A DNA stretch of 64,000 nucleotides from Paenibacillus foliorum (GTDB taxonomy: Bacteria; Bacillota; Bacilli; Paenibacillales; NBRC-103111). This document shows positions 53,529-61,911 of the stretch, piece by piece. The translations under genes were made by a program, and so were the position numbers. The stretch lies in the NCBI RefSeq assembly GCF_013141765.1, contig NZ_WHOD01000105.1, positions 62,001-126,000 on the forward strand, in the 5' to 3' direction. The notes beneath the pieces are model-generated. The model was not told where the DNA came from, ran no database searches, and worked only from the letters and a program-made list of their open reading frames with translations. Numbering within the stretch: position 1 is the stretch's first letter; the number at the start of each line of letters is the position of its first letter.

Positions 53529-54077
53529 CTATTCTTCTTCCAGAATGGCGGGTAGACGCTCGATGCGCGGATCAGTAAAAATGTCATACTCATCTCGACT
53601 TGTACTAGAAAATTCAGACACAATAGCCCCTTCGTCACCTGCTTGAAACCAGTGCTTAATTCCGGGCTGAATGGTATACTGCTCACCTGGAAGCAATTCA
53701 ACCTCATGAAATACGGTGTAATAGGATTCACTTCCTGCAGGAACAACAGATTTGATGCTTGCAGCAGCTTCACCCTCCACATACAAGAACACTTTCCCTG
53801 ATCGGCAACGAAAGGTTTCCATTTTACCAGGCTCATTACCAATCGATGGATGCAAATGCTCCGGACACGTTTGCCTTGGAAACAAAACTAATTCTTTGGC
53901 ACAGTAGCGATCGGTGTTCACATAAGTAACGAGTTCCAAACCTTGAACCTCGAGCTCATCTAGCCCAAAGCCCGCCACTTCAATATGTTCTATTTCATGA
54001 GCGGCTAGTGCAATGCCATTAGCTAGTAATATTGATGCTGTGCGTTCTTGAGCTTTTCTTATCTCGCTTCTTCTCAT
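53529..54077 (-). CDS. D-lyxose/D-mannose-type sugar isomerase (cupin)
   Basis: The 182-residue protein matches the small cupin isomerases that interconvert D-lyxose and D-xylulose or D-mannose and D-fructose. The metal-binding region is LVLFPRQTCPEHLHPSI (two His) with a Glu in GKMETFRCRSG and a His in IQPGIKHWFQAG, giving the usual HxH-E-H manganese site. The start is uncertain between ATG 54077 and GTG 54086; the Shine-Dalgarno GGGAGG favours neither clearly. It lies between a YesM kinase operon and two alcohol dehydrogenases, fitting an aldose-ketose step in the local pathway. Confidence 0.87.
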   Translation of the reverse strand: MRRSEIRKAQERTASILLANGIALAAHEIEHIEVAGFGLDELEVQGLELVTYVNTDRYCAKELVLFPRQTCPEHLHPSIGNEPGKMETFRCRSGKVFLYVEGEAAASIKSVVPAGSESYYTVFHEVELLPGEQYTIQPGIKHWFQAGDEGAIVSEFSSTSRDEYDIFTDPRIERLPAILEEE

Positions 54078-54140
54078 ATTCCTCACTGCCCTCCCTTGTA
54101 AATTAGAGATTCTTGATGGTTTGATGGGTCAATCATCCTC

Positions 54141-55151
54141 TCATTCAAAGCTGATTTGAACCTTCATAATGTCAGCAGCCTTACCTTGGGCAAAAAAGGC
54201 CGGCACCTCGTCCAACTGAATTTGCTTAGATATAAGAGGAGCCGTTTTAAAACGCCCTGCTGCCATCCAATCCATAGCTGGCTTAAAGGTATGGTTCACT
54301 GCCATCGAACCGACTAATTTCCAATCCATGTGATAAATATCGAATGGACTTACGGAGATCCTTGCATCTTGAGGAGCTACACCGAACTGCAGATGCGTTC
54401 CGCTCGGTGCAAGATATTGTAGCTGTGCTTGAATAACTTGAGGAATCCCGGTTGCATCTATTACAGCATCGAAGCCTGCATACTTTTTCCGGTTATTCAG
54501 CTTGGAGGAAATTTCGGAGCTAAGGAAAGTGTGAGTAGCCCCGTTCTTTCTAGCCATTTCCAATTTATTGTCAGATACGTCCACTACCGCCAATTCACCC
54601 GCACCCGCATGGGATAAAGACTGAATCAACAGTTGACCCATACTGCCCGCTCCGAACAATAATACGCTTTGTCCTACACGTAATTGCAATTGGTTCATAC
54701 CATGCACCACGCAAGCAATAGGTTCAATAAAAGCACCTTCCGCAAATGGCATACCATCGGGCATATGAAAAGCAACGGCTTCCGGAACTTTGACATACTC
54801 AGCCATTGCGCCGTTAACTGTATCTCCGATAGCTCCCCACTCAACACAGTGGTTTCCTCTACCGCTAAGGCAATAGTCACATTTCCCGCAAAATAAGGAA
54901 GGATCGACAGCTACACGGTCACCGATTTTGAATTTGGTAACATGGGCACCCGTTTTACTGACCACTCCAGCAAACTCATGACCTGGTATCAATGGATATT
55001 TTGGCATAAATGTCCCTTGGTAAATATGTAAATCCGTGCCGCAGATGCCGCATCGTTTCACTTGTATTGTGATCTCGTTCGGACCTGGATGAGGATATGG
55101 AACATCCTTAATAACTGCATTTCGGGGCGATTCCATGACTAAAGCTTTCAT
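54141..55151 (-). CDS. Zinc-dependent alcohol/polyol dehydrogenase (MDR family)
   Basis: The 336-residue enzyme oxidises a sugar alcohol or related hydroxyl with NAD(P). Catalytic zinc ligands are Cys37 in RCGICGTDLH and His61/Glu62 in PGHEFAG; structural zinc Cys residues lie in FCGKCDYCLSGRGNHC. The Rossmann motif is LLFGAGSMGQ. It resembles sorbitol/threonine-dehydrogenase-type MDRs; the substrate is unknown. The next dehydrogenase gene lies 34 bases upstream, same strand. Confidence 0.9.
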   Translation of the reverse strand: MKALVMESPRNAVIKDVPYPHPGPNEITIQVKRCGICGTDLHIYQGTFMPKYPLIPGHEFAGVVSKTGAHVTKFKIGDRVAVDPSLFCGKCDYCLSGRGNHCVEWGAIGDTVNGAMAEYVKVPEAVAFHMPDGMPFAEGAFIEPIACVVHGMNQLQLRVGQSVLLFGAGSMGQLLIQSLSHAGAGELAVVDVSDNKLEMARKNGATHTFLSSEISSKLNNRKKYAGFDAVIDATGIPQVIQAQLQYLAPSGTHLQFGVAPQDARISVSPFDIYHMDWKLVGSMAVNHTFKPAMDWMAAGRFKTAPLISKQIQLDEVPAFFAQGKAADIMKVQISFE

Positions 55152-55185
55152 TGCATTCGGCCTCCAATACGTTTAGGATTTTTCG

Positions 55186-56175
55186 TTACTCAAACACCAC
55201 GTAGGCTTTCGCCCTTTTTCTAGCTCCCTCTTTGAGAACCCATTCGCGCGCTTCCTCCAGGTTAAGCCTGTCGCCCAGAATCATTTCCGGTTCCACGATT
55301 CTAGCGGCAAGGAGTGACAATGCGCGATCCAAAGTTCTGGGTCCGACGTAGCTTCCAATTAGCGTAAGCTCGCGTCTGAACATTTGTTCAGGTTTTAATG
55401 AAACTACATCACCAGGTGACATCACACCATATAGCAGCATGCGCCCTCCAGGCGCCAAAGCATTAAATGCAGGTTCAAAAGCTGACGGAGAGCCGGATGC
55501 TTCGATCGCCAAATCCACTTCCAGGCTTTGTTTGGCTTCTTCCTGCGTCATGACTTGGGTGGCTCCTGCCCTTAAAGCAAGATTTCTCTGATCCTCATGA
55601 TGGCTCACCCCAATAATTGTTGGCTGTCCCATTGCCCGCAGGCATTGAATCATCATGATACCTGAAGTGCCCAATCCCCAGATCGCCACTTTACTTCCTA
55701 GCTCAATATTGGCGCGATCCAGCGCATGAACGACACAGGACAAGGGCTCCCCTAATATTGCATGAACCGGGGAAAGCCCTTCAGGCAACGGATGGCATAA
55801 TTCCGCAGGAACACTGACGTAAGACGCCAATCCACCATCACGAGTCACACCCACAGCTTGAGCATTCAGACATAGATGCGGCTTCCCTGCACGGCAATAG
55901 TTGCAGCTGTGACAGCCCAAATTAGGATCCACACACACTCTGGTACCTACGGATATGTGTTCCACTCCATGTCCGACCTCTTGAATCACACCAGCTAGCT
56001 CATGTCCCAAAACCATAGATTTGGCAGAAGTATAGCTGCCGTCAGCAATATGTCTGTCGGTGCCGCACAAGCCTGCTGCGGCAACTTTAATTAGGACCTC
56101 ACCAGCGTTTACTATTGGCTCCGGGCGGTCTACTACACGCACGTCCCCTGGAGCATAAAAGACTAAGGCTTTCAA
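55186..56175 (-). CDS. Second zinc-dependent alcohol/polyol dehydrogenase (MDR family)
   Basis: The 329-residue enzyme has catalytic zinc ligands in AAGLCGTDRHI and LGHELAGVI, structural Cys in NLGCHSCNYCRAGKPHLC, and a Rossmann motif in AIWGLGTSGIMM. It is a paralogue of the dehydrogenase downstream, so the pair may act on two positions or two stereoisomers. The start TTG at 56175 has GGGGGG seven bases upstream; an ATG five codons earlier lies inside that site. A cre-like site lies upstream. Confidence 0.9.
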   Translation of the reverse strand: MKALVFYAPGDVRVVDRPEPIVNAGEVLIKVAAAGLCGTDRHIADGSYTSAKSMVLGHELAGVIQEVGHGVEHISVGTRVCVDPNLGCHSCNYCRAGKPHLCLNAQAVGVTRDGGLASYVSVPAELCHPLPEGLSPVHAILGEPLSCVVHALDRANIELGSKVAIWGLGTSGIMMIQCLRAMGQPTIIGVSHHEDQRNLALRAGATQVMTQEEAKQSLEVDLAIEASGSPSAFEPAFNALAPGGRMLLYGVMSPGDVVSLKPEQMFRRELTLIGSYVGPRTLDRALSLLAARIVEPEMILGDRLNLEEAREWVLKEGARKRAKAYVVFE

Positions 56176-56199
56176 TACCAATCCCCCCATTACACAATG

Positions 56200-56213
56200 A
56201 GAAAGCGGTTACA
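56200..56213. promoter_or_regulatory. cre-like catabolite repression site 2
   Basis: AGAAAGCGGTTACA is the complement of TGTAACCGCTTTCT, matching the CcpA consensus except at the last base. It shares twelve of fourteen bases or more with the site at 49399. It lies in the promoter region of the alcohol dehydrogenase genes. Confidence 0.6.
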
Positions 56214-56326
56214 ATTCATTCACTTAGCGAAGAGTGTCTTCGTCCACCCTTCTTCACCAGCCATCTTACTGCTACCTTTCTTCAGAATCAATTAACGAGC
56301 CCTAAGCAAATGCCTTTAAACGGCAT

Positions 56327-57082
56327 TTATTGAGTACAGAGCTCGATGCCCGATTCTTCACTGGCCGACAGCAGCTCGTCTGCAGGCAATTGGTCCGTCA
56401 CAATACGATGCACTTTCGACAATGGGGCAAATGAGAACAACTCTTTTGCTCCGAATTTCGAATGATCCATCACAATGTTGACTTCCTCCGCTTGACTTAT
56501 CGCAACTTTTTTTATTTCCGCTTCATATAAGTTTGAATTGCTAAATCCATGCTTGATATTGACGCCTGTTGCACCCAAAAAAATACGGTCAAACGCCATA
56601 CCGGAAATCGTTCTCTCCGTGATCGGTCCAACCAAAGCTGCCGTTGTATCTATTAGCATTCCTCCTGTCACGAGGGTCTGGATTTGTTTGCCCATCAATT
56701 CTGCAGCAATGTTTACGGCATTGGTTACAACCTTAATGTTCATACCTGGAGGCAGATAACGTGCAACTTGCAGAGTTGTGGTTCCTGCGTCAATAAACAC
56801 GGAATCTCCGGGTTGAATAAGTCCCGCAGCTTTTTTACCGATCTTCATCTTTTCTTCCGACATTAAGCTGTACCGATCCTGTAAAGCAATATCTCTGCCC
56901 ATCAGGATAGCTCCACCGAATGTGCGCCGAATATTCCCCGCTGACTCCAATTTTTCCAAATCTCGGCGAAGTGTCATTTCCGTCACAGCAAATAGTTCCT
57001 TCAATTCTGTGATTTTAACTTCCCTCTCAGCATTCAAAAGCTCCAAAATTTGCTGCTGCCTCTCATTCAATCCGTTAATCAT
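56327..57082 (-). CDS. DeoR-family sugar-phosphate-responsive repressor
   Basis: The 251-residue protein has the DeoR HTH (ERQQQILELLNAEREVKITEL, VTEMTLRRDLEKLESAGNIR) and the C-terminal sensor with FIDAGTTTLQVARYLPPG and VTGGMLIDTTAALVGP. These bind a phosphorylated sugar and release DNA. It sits inside the catabolic locus it probably controls. The ATG has GGGAGG about eleven bases upstream. A candidate operator with GAACATTTTGCG lies upstream of the aldolase gene near 60488. Confidence 0.92.
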   Translation of the reverse strand: MINGLNERQQQILELLNAEREVKITELKELFAVTEMTLRRDLEKLESAGNIRRTFGGAILMGRDIALQDRYSLMSEEKMKIGKKAAGLIQPGDSVFIDAGTTTLQVARYLPPGMNIKVVTNAVNIAAELMGKQIQTLVTGGMLIDTTAALVGPITERTISGMAFDRIFLGATGVNIKHGFSNSNLYEAEIKKVAISQAEEVNIVMDHSKFGAKELFSFAPLSKVHRIVTDQLPADELLSASEESGIELCTQ

Positions 57083-57196
57083 GATACCTACGGCCTCCCG
57101 CCGATTTCCAAGTAAAAGAAATGTCTGTTATCCTTATTATCGCCTCCTTTTCGAAAAGGAGCAATATGGTAAACAATGAATCATGGATAGTATTCT

Positions 57197-58393
57197 TTAA
57201 GGGTTATCGTGGCTCCAAACCTGGAGATGTTCCTGATAGCGCCAACCAAACAGCTCAAACCTTATCTCCTGTTGCAGCCAACCGTTCGAAATTCGCGCCC
57301 TGAGCATATCCCATGATGGAATTCCGCTGACGGCATCCGCTTTTTCAACATTAAAGGCTCCGACTCCAACTGCGCTTATCAGTGCCTCTTCCACAGTCAA
57401 TCCCTTCAAAAGCGCTGCCAGAAAACCGGCAATCGTACAATCTCCAGCCCCCGTTGTTCCTGCAGTCCTTACCTGGAAGCAAGGAACCAGCAGTTCACGG
57501 TTCACCCACCCCTCTACCTTGTCTGCAGGCGGAGAACAGAAACCCATGGTCTGGAATCTTGCCGAGTTTCTTGAGGTTTTCAGATAGAGACCATGCTCTC
57601 CTAGCTTCAACCCTACAACCGCAGCACCCATTTCAATCAGCTCGTCGGTAAGCAATGAAAGCAACTGAACGTTTGCAAAAGACAATAAAACGTTTGTTTG
57701 CTGTACATTTGTAAATTTCTCGTATATCTCGGGACGAAGCATGAATAATATCTCTTCGAAGCTCGGAAGAAATACATCCACGTGAGCAATCGCTTTGCGA
57801 AGAATAGTCCTCCAATCTGCATGTCCAGCCGGCGATTCGGGATCCGGCTTGGCCAGATCAAGCGAAACCGTCAAGCCCTGCTCTTTAACAGCTGATAAAA
57901 GACATTCCAATTCCGTTCCACTGTCTTCGTACATCCTCTTCATCAATGGCGGATAACCAAAATGAAACAATCTGGCATCTTTTAATGAATCTTCCTTTAC
58001 ATCATCCGCAGAGAACGTATCATTCGCTCCAGTGCAGTGCAAAAAGATGCGATCTACATTCGGAGGGCTGATAACCAACGTATAAGAGGTATGCTCACCT
58101 GACGCCACAATCATTCCTTCCGACAATTCCTCATTGTACTCTTCAAGCGCTTTAAGAACGGCATTGCCAAACAAATCATCGCCTATCTTCCCCATTAAGC
58201 GCGTTTTAAGGCCTAGCCGGTGTAGGGCCAATCCCGTGTTGGAAACGGCTCCTCCGGTCGATATCAGGGCAGGGCCGATGTCAATCAGCTTACCTGGAGT
58301 AAGCATAGCTTCCTTCTTCTCCTGGATGGCTGGAATTACATCTATGCAAATATGCCCTGCAACTACCACGTCCACCCCTCGTCCGCTCAACAC
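57197..58393 (-). CDS. PfkB-family carbohydrate kinase with C-terminal extension
   Basis: This kinase phosphorylates a sugar with ATP. The 398 residues carry an N-terminal GHICIDVIPAIQEK, the PfkB signature 1 region with ISTGGAVSNTGLALHRLGLK, and the catalytic anion-hole motif TAGTTGAGDCTIAGFLAALL around residue 314-333. The family usually has about 310-330 residues; the extra length comes from a 20-30-residue tail ending WRYQEHLQVWSHDNP and internal insertions. The start GTG shares a base with the stop of the oxidoreductase gene. Local aldolase and isomerase genes suggest that its product is a ketose phosphate. Confidence 0.9.
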   Translation of the reverse strand: MLSGRGVDVVVAGHICIDVIPAIQEKKEAMLTPGKLIDIGPALISTGGAVSNTGLALHRLGLKTRLMGKIGDDLFGNAVLKALEEYNEELSEGMIVASGEHTSYTLVISPPNVDRIFLHCTGANDTFSADDVKEDSLKDARLFHFGYPPLMKRMYEDSGTELECLLSAVKEQGLTVSLDLAKPDPESPAGHADWRTILRKAIAHVDVFLPSFEEILFMLRPEIYEKFTNVQQTNVLLSFANVQLLSLLTDELIEMGAAVVGLKLGEHGLYLKTSRNSARFQTMGFCSPPADKVEGWVNRELLVPCFQVRTAGTTGAGDCTIAGFLAALLKGLTVEEALISAVGVGAFNVEKADAVSGIPSWDMLRARISNGWLQQEIRFELFGWRYQEHLQVWSHDNP

Positions 58394-59550
58394 TATTCCC
58401 TCCAGTCAATCGTTACGGTTTCTCCTGTTTGTTCCGATTCCAGAGCTGCTGTAAACACCATGTGACTGCCTGCTGCTTCATCTGGTGTTGCGCAGTGGAA
58501 TGACTGCACCATCTCCTTGCCGTGTAAGAGCTCGTCGCAAAATGCTGCCCACATCTGGAGAATTGAATCGGAAAATCCAAACTCAAAAATGCCTCCGGTT
58601 ATCGTATCGTACGCGGATTTATAAGGAACATCGACTACATGCCAAGCCTGTGATCCACCCGGCTCATAAGGAAGAGATGCTATTTGTTTTGGATTTTTGG
58701 TGCTATACTCGGCCGAAAAGGCAGTGCCTTGGATACGGATAAACCATGTATTAGCATGTCCTGGAGCCATTCTTTTGGTGGAAAGGATCATAGGAAACTT
58801 CTGCTTCTCAATATTCACTTCACAAGCAAGTATGGCATTATCCCAAGTTTCGCAGGCTGCCATTCCACCTTTCCCATCCGGTCTTTCATGAATGATCTTT
58901 GACAGCATTGCTCTGACATTGGCCGGTTTCCAACCAAATCTCAGCGGCAGGTGAAGCACATGCAGGCCTAAGTCTCCCATACAGCCATATTCTCCATTGG
59001 TGGCAATACGGCGTTTCCAATTGATTGCCTTGTTGGGATCCAGATCACTGGAATGCCAGAAGCCCGCTTCCACTTCGATAATGGTTCCGAATCGACCTTC
59101 ATTCACCCACCTCACCAATTGCTGGGCGCCTGGAAAGAACGGAAATTCCGATGAGCTTCTGACCATGACATTTGGATGGGCAAGAATCGCTTCCTGAATA
59201 GCCGAATTGGCTTTTTTATCGATACCAAACGGTTTCTCTCCCAACAAATGTTTGCCTGACTGAATAATATCTATATATATACTTTCGTGTAGATTATGTG
59301 GAACCGCACAATAAACCGCATCAATCGAAGCGTCGGCCAATAAATCTTTGTAATCCGTGTAGGCATGCTCCACGCTTGGAACTTGATTCAGAAACCACTG
59401 CGCTGCTGCTGGGTTAGCGTCACACACTGCGACAATCCGCGGTTCAAAATCTACATGTTCCAAATGGCACCAACGAGCCGATGCGCTGGCAAATTCCTTG
59501 CCCATTAACCCACAGCCAATAACACCGAAACGTATAACTGTTTTGGCCAT
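58393..59550 (-). CDS. Gfo/Idh/MocA-family oxidoreductase
   Basis: The 385-residue NAD(P)-dependent enzyme has a Rossmann start IRFGVIGCGLMGKEFASAS, the family dinucleotide-domain segment DAVYCAVPHNLHESIYIDII, then GEKPFGIDKKANSAI. The C-terminal half carries the Glu-rich IEVEAGFWHSSDLDPN and GCMGDLGLHVLHLPLRFG blocks. It oxidises or reduces a sugar, inositol or sugar derivative; substrate unknown. It overlaps the aldolase stop by one base (TAATG) and meets the PfkB start at its own stop. Confidence 0.92.
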   Translation of the reverse strand: MAKTVIRFGVIGCGLMGKEFASASARWCHLEHVDFEPRIVAVCDANPAAAQWFLNQVPSVEHAYTDYKDLLADASIDAVYCAVPHNLHESIYIDIIQSGKHLLGEKPFGIDKKANSAIQEAILAHPNVMVRSSSEFPFFPGAQQLVRWVNEGRFGTIIEVEAGFWHSSDLDPNKAINWKRRIATNGEYGCMGDLGLHVLHLPLRFGWKPANVRAMLSKIIHERPDGKGGMAACETWDNAILACEVNIEKQKFPMILSTKRMAPGHANTWFIRIQGTAFSAEYSTKNPKQIASLPYEPGGSQAWHVVDVPYKSAYDTITGGIFEFGFSDSILQMWAAFCDELLHGKEMVQSFHCATPDEAAGSHMVFTAALESEQTGETVTIDWRE

Positions 59551-60392
59551 TAGGCTGAGACTCCCTTCAGCAGGCTCAACGCATCCTCAGCCGTAACGTT
59601 GTGGTGCACGATGGCCATCATGGCACGAGTCATAGCAGCCGGGTTCGGATGCTGAACCACATTGCGGCCATATACGATGCCAGAAGCTCCCTGCTTAATC
59701 AACTCGACAGTCCGGTTAACAAGCTCCTCATCACTTGCACGTCCCCCGCCGCGAACCAGCACAGGAACACCCGAAGCAACCTCAATCACACGATGATATT
59801 CTCTAACATCATCGCATGGGTCCGCTTTGATGACATCCGCGCCCAGCTCAACAGCCTGGCGGACCAATGGCATGATTTTACGGAGATCACCGTCTACCAT
59901 ATATCCGCCTTTCTCTTCATTTGGCAGCATAACAAGAGGTTCGACCATCAATGTCATCCCGTACTTCTCTGCTTCAGTTTTGAGAAGAGAGATATTACGA
60001 ACACATTGATGATGAAGTTCCGGTTGGTTCGGAAGGAGCAGCAGATTGACACAAACAGCTACGGCATCCAAACGCAAAGCCTGTTCAATGGTCCGGTTAA
60101 TGGTTTCACTAAATAAGAAGCTTGGGAGCTCAGGACCGTAAACATTGGCTGCATCGGCACGAAGGACAAGGCCTGGTTTCTGCTTGCCGGGAATAGACTG
60201 TAAGAAATGCGCCTGGCCAATAGTCAATTGGATGCAATCCGGATTCGCTTCCACAACAGTCTGGATAGCTAACCTCATATCTTCAATACCGTTTAAAAAC
60301 GTATACTCATTAAAAAAACCATGATCAATAGCTACATCAAAACATTTTCCTTGTTCACTAAACATGCGATTTAATCGAAAAGGAACGGACAA
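59550..60392 (-). CDS. Class I aldolase of the DeoC/LacD/FbaB superfamily
   Basis: The 280-residue TIM barrel should cleave a sugar phosphate through a Schiff-base lysine. Recognisable blocks are CFDVAIDHGFFNEYTF near residue 20, the Lys of GADVIKADPCDDVREY at about 190, and VPVLVRGGGRASDEELVN before a C-terminal GIVYGRNVVQHPN, typical of DeoC/LacD-like class I enzymes (PF01791). The TTG at 60392 has GAGGAG nine bases upstream; the ATG at 60401 abuts that site. It is the first gene of the locus. The substrate is unknown. Confidence 0.88.
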   Translation of the reverse strand: MSVPFRLNRMFSEQGKCFDVAIDHGFFNEYTFLNGIEDMRLAIQTVVEANPDCIQLTIGQAHFLQSIPGKQKPGLVLRADAANVYGPELPSFLFSETINRTIEQALRLDAVAVCVNLLLLPNQPELHHQCVRNISLLKTEAEKYGMTLMVEPLVMLPNEEKGGYMVDGDLRKIMPLVRQAVELGADVIKADPCDDVREYHRVIEVASGVPVLVRGGGRASDEELVNRTVELIKQGASGIVYGRNVVQHPNPAAMTRAMMAIVHHNVTAEDALSLLKGVSA

Positions 60393-60401
60393 AAAAATCA
60401 T

Positions 60402-60819
60402 CTCCTCAAAATTGGGTATGAAATTTACTTTTTATAACATTTATAGTAATTTACATGTTGTTTTTAGTCAATATAATTATCAAAACGAACATTTTGCGAT
60501 ATGTGATTTTATCTTTAAATCGCTTGCGTCACATGCGCAGTCCTTGGTGTACATTAATGGTCTTGCACTTCCTTACAAGCTTCCACGCTGAAAGGGTGCT
60601 TCTACCGTGAGTGAGGGTACAATCACAGCTCCTTACACCAATAAGCTAGCCTTCAACATTCAACCCTACGGTTCCAACATTTATCAATCCTATGAGACAT
60701 TTAGAAAGGATACCCAGTAAAACGTTAGTAGGGTGAAGAACTTAAACATTCAAATAGGTCAAAAAAAATGAAGCCCTCCATCCCAAAGGAAAGAGAGCTT
60801 CAACCATTACTGATAAAGA
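60402..60819. other. Control region and gene-free stretch before the aldolase operon
   Basis: It holds the AT-rich promoter region with an AACGAACATTTTGCG element near 60485 that may be a DeoR operator, and a possible 37-residue plus-strand frame at 60607-60720 of unknown status. The last part carries the terminator of the next gene. I see no other feature. Confidence 0.45.
60761..60802 (-). terminator. Intrinsic terminator after the Gly/His-repeat gene
   Basis: TGAAGC/GCTTCA with an inner CTC/GAG stem pairs around 60769-60802; eight T residues follow on the minus strand. Confidence 0.85.
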
Positions 60820-61767
60820 TTAATTTTTATCTAAGTGATCCTGTTCTTCATGACCACTAACATGACCGCCGAGATGAACGCCAACCTGACCGACATGATC
60901 ACCTAGATTGCCTCCTACGTGAACACCAACGCCATGATTCTTAATATTCCCGCCAGCATGTACGCCCGCACCCTGATTCCCAAGATGTCCTCCGAGATGA
61001 ACGCCCATGCCATGATCCGCTAAATGTCCACCAGCATGTACCCCTGCTCCATGACCCCCAATATATCCGCCAGTATGAACACCCAAGCCTTGCCCACCTA
61101 GATGCCCACCCGCATGAACACCTGCTTCATGCCCGCCAAGATGGCCTCCAAGATGAACACCAAAGCCATTGCCGATATGCTGCCCTGCTCCAGGATGGTA
61201 TTGCGGCGGATAATGATGGGGGTATGGATAAGCGGAATGAGTATGTTGACCGTACGGATGCATGTGTGATTTCCCTTGAATTGGCATCGTTTGTTGTTCA
61301 GGGTTCGTAGTAGGCAAATCTCTACCGTCTCCAAGTCCTTCTTGCTCCATGTACATCTTGTGGCAATACATTTTATCCAAACGTGGAATATATGCAGTGC
61401 TTCCCGGCGCTAAGTAATCCGGATTTTGAATGTGCGGATTCATACTCTCTAGAATCGGTTGGGGAACATTGTACATTTGAGCCAGGACCCCCATAGACTC
61501 TCCTTCATTACAGTGGTGATGTGTGAAATATGTGCCATTGCGATCATCTTCTCCTCTAAAAAACGGAAAGAAAAAAGGGGAAATAAAGAAAAATGGAAAA
61601 AATCTACGTTGAGGAAAAAAAGACGGATGCCCAAAGTGTCCAAAACCTCCGTGTCCATGTCCAAAGCCTCCATGTCCAAAGCCTCCATGTCCAAGGCCTC
61701 CATGTCCAAGGCCTCCATGTCCAAAGCCTCCGTGTTCAAAGCCTCCATGTCCAAAAGCACGCTCCAT
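60820..61767 (-). CDS. Gly/His-rich repeat protein with a LysM-like core
   Basis: The 315-residue protein has three parts. Residues 1-50 are pentapeptide repeats G-H-G-G-F/L; residues about 50-78 are Phe/Pro-rich; residues about 84-135 form a LysM-like module (NEGESMGVLAQMYNVPQPIL, ESMNPHIQNPDYLAPGSTAY, IPRLDKMY). After a His/Pro/Tyr linker, residues about 205-305 are eight units of 13 residues with the pattern G-V-H-x-G-G-H/N-L-G-x-H/Q. Roughly one residue in six is His. The ATG at 61767 has AGGAGG about ten bases upstream. A surface or spore-coat role with metal binding is inference. Confidence 0.75.
   Translation of the reverse strand: MERAFGHGGFEHGGFGHGGLGHGGLGHGGFGHGGFGHGHGGFGHFGHPSFFPQRRFFPFFFISPFFFPFFRGEDDRNGTYFTHHHCNEGESMGVLAQMYNVPQPILESMNPHIQNPDYLAPGSTAYIPRLDKMYCHKMYMEQEGLGDGRDLPTTNPEQQTMPIQGKSHMHPYGQHTHSAYPYPHHYPPQYHPGAGQHIGNGFGVHLGGHLGGHEAGVHAGGHLGGQGLGVHTGGYIGGHGAGVHAGGHLADHGMGVHLGGHLGNQGAGVHAGGNIKNHGVGVHVGGNLGDHVGQVGVHLGGHVSGHEEQDHLDKN
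60845..61175 (-). repeat. Tandem ~39-bp repeats in the Gly/His-repeat gene
   Basis: About eight degenerate copies of a 39-base unit encode the 13-residue G-V-H-x-G-G pattern; one unit is 45 bases. Copies differ at many third positions, so they are old or under selection at protein level. Confidence 0.75.
61642..61756 (-). repeat. Tandem 15-bp repeats in the Gly/His-repeat gene
   Basis: Seven or so near-identical 15-base units (plus-strand GCCTCCATGTCCAAA and one-base variants) encode the N-terminal G-H-G-G-F/L repeats. Near identity suggests recent slippage and variable copy number. Confidence 0.85.
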
Positions 61768-61911
61768 ATACAGTTTGCCTCCTAAAGATGATATAGTCAT
61801 TTGACCCTATTGTATGGGCTGGTGTCTGTATTGGTTCCCACTTTAATGTAAAATGGGCTGCTGCTTAACGACTCTTCGCACTTCGGCAAACACCCGATCT
61901 ATTGAAACAAT

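Noticed and set aside
60845..61175. A CRISPR array in the regularly repeated stretch
   Set aside because: The repeats are inside an open frame, degenerate, contiguous without spacers, and encode a 13-residue protein pattern.
61459..61785. 108-residue Ser/Lys-rich plus-strand frame
   Set aside because: It is the antisense shadow of the Gly/His-repeat gene; its repeats come from the same 15-bp tandem units.
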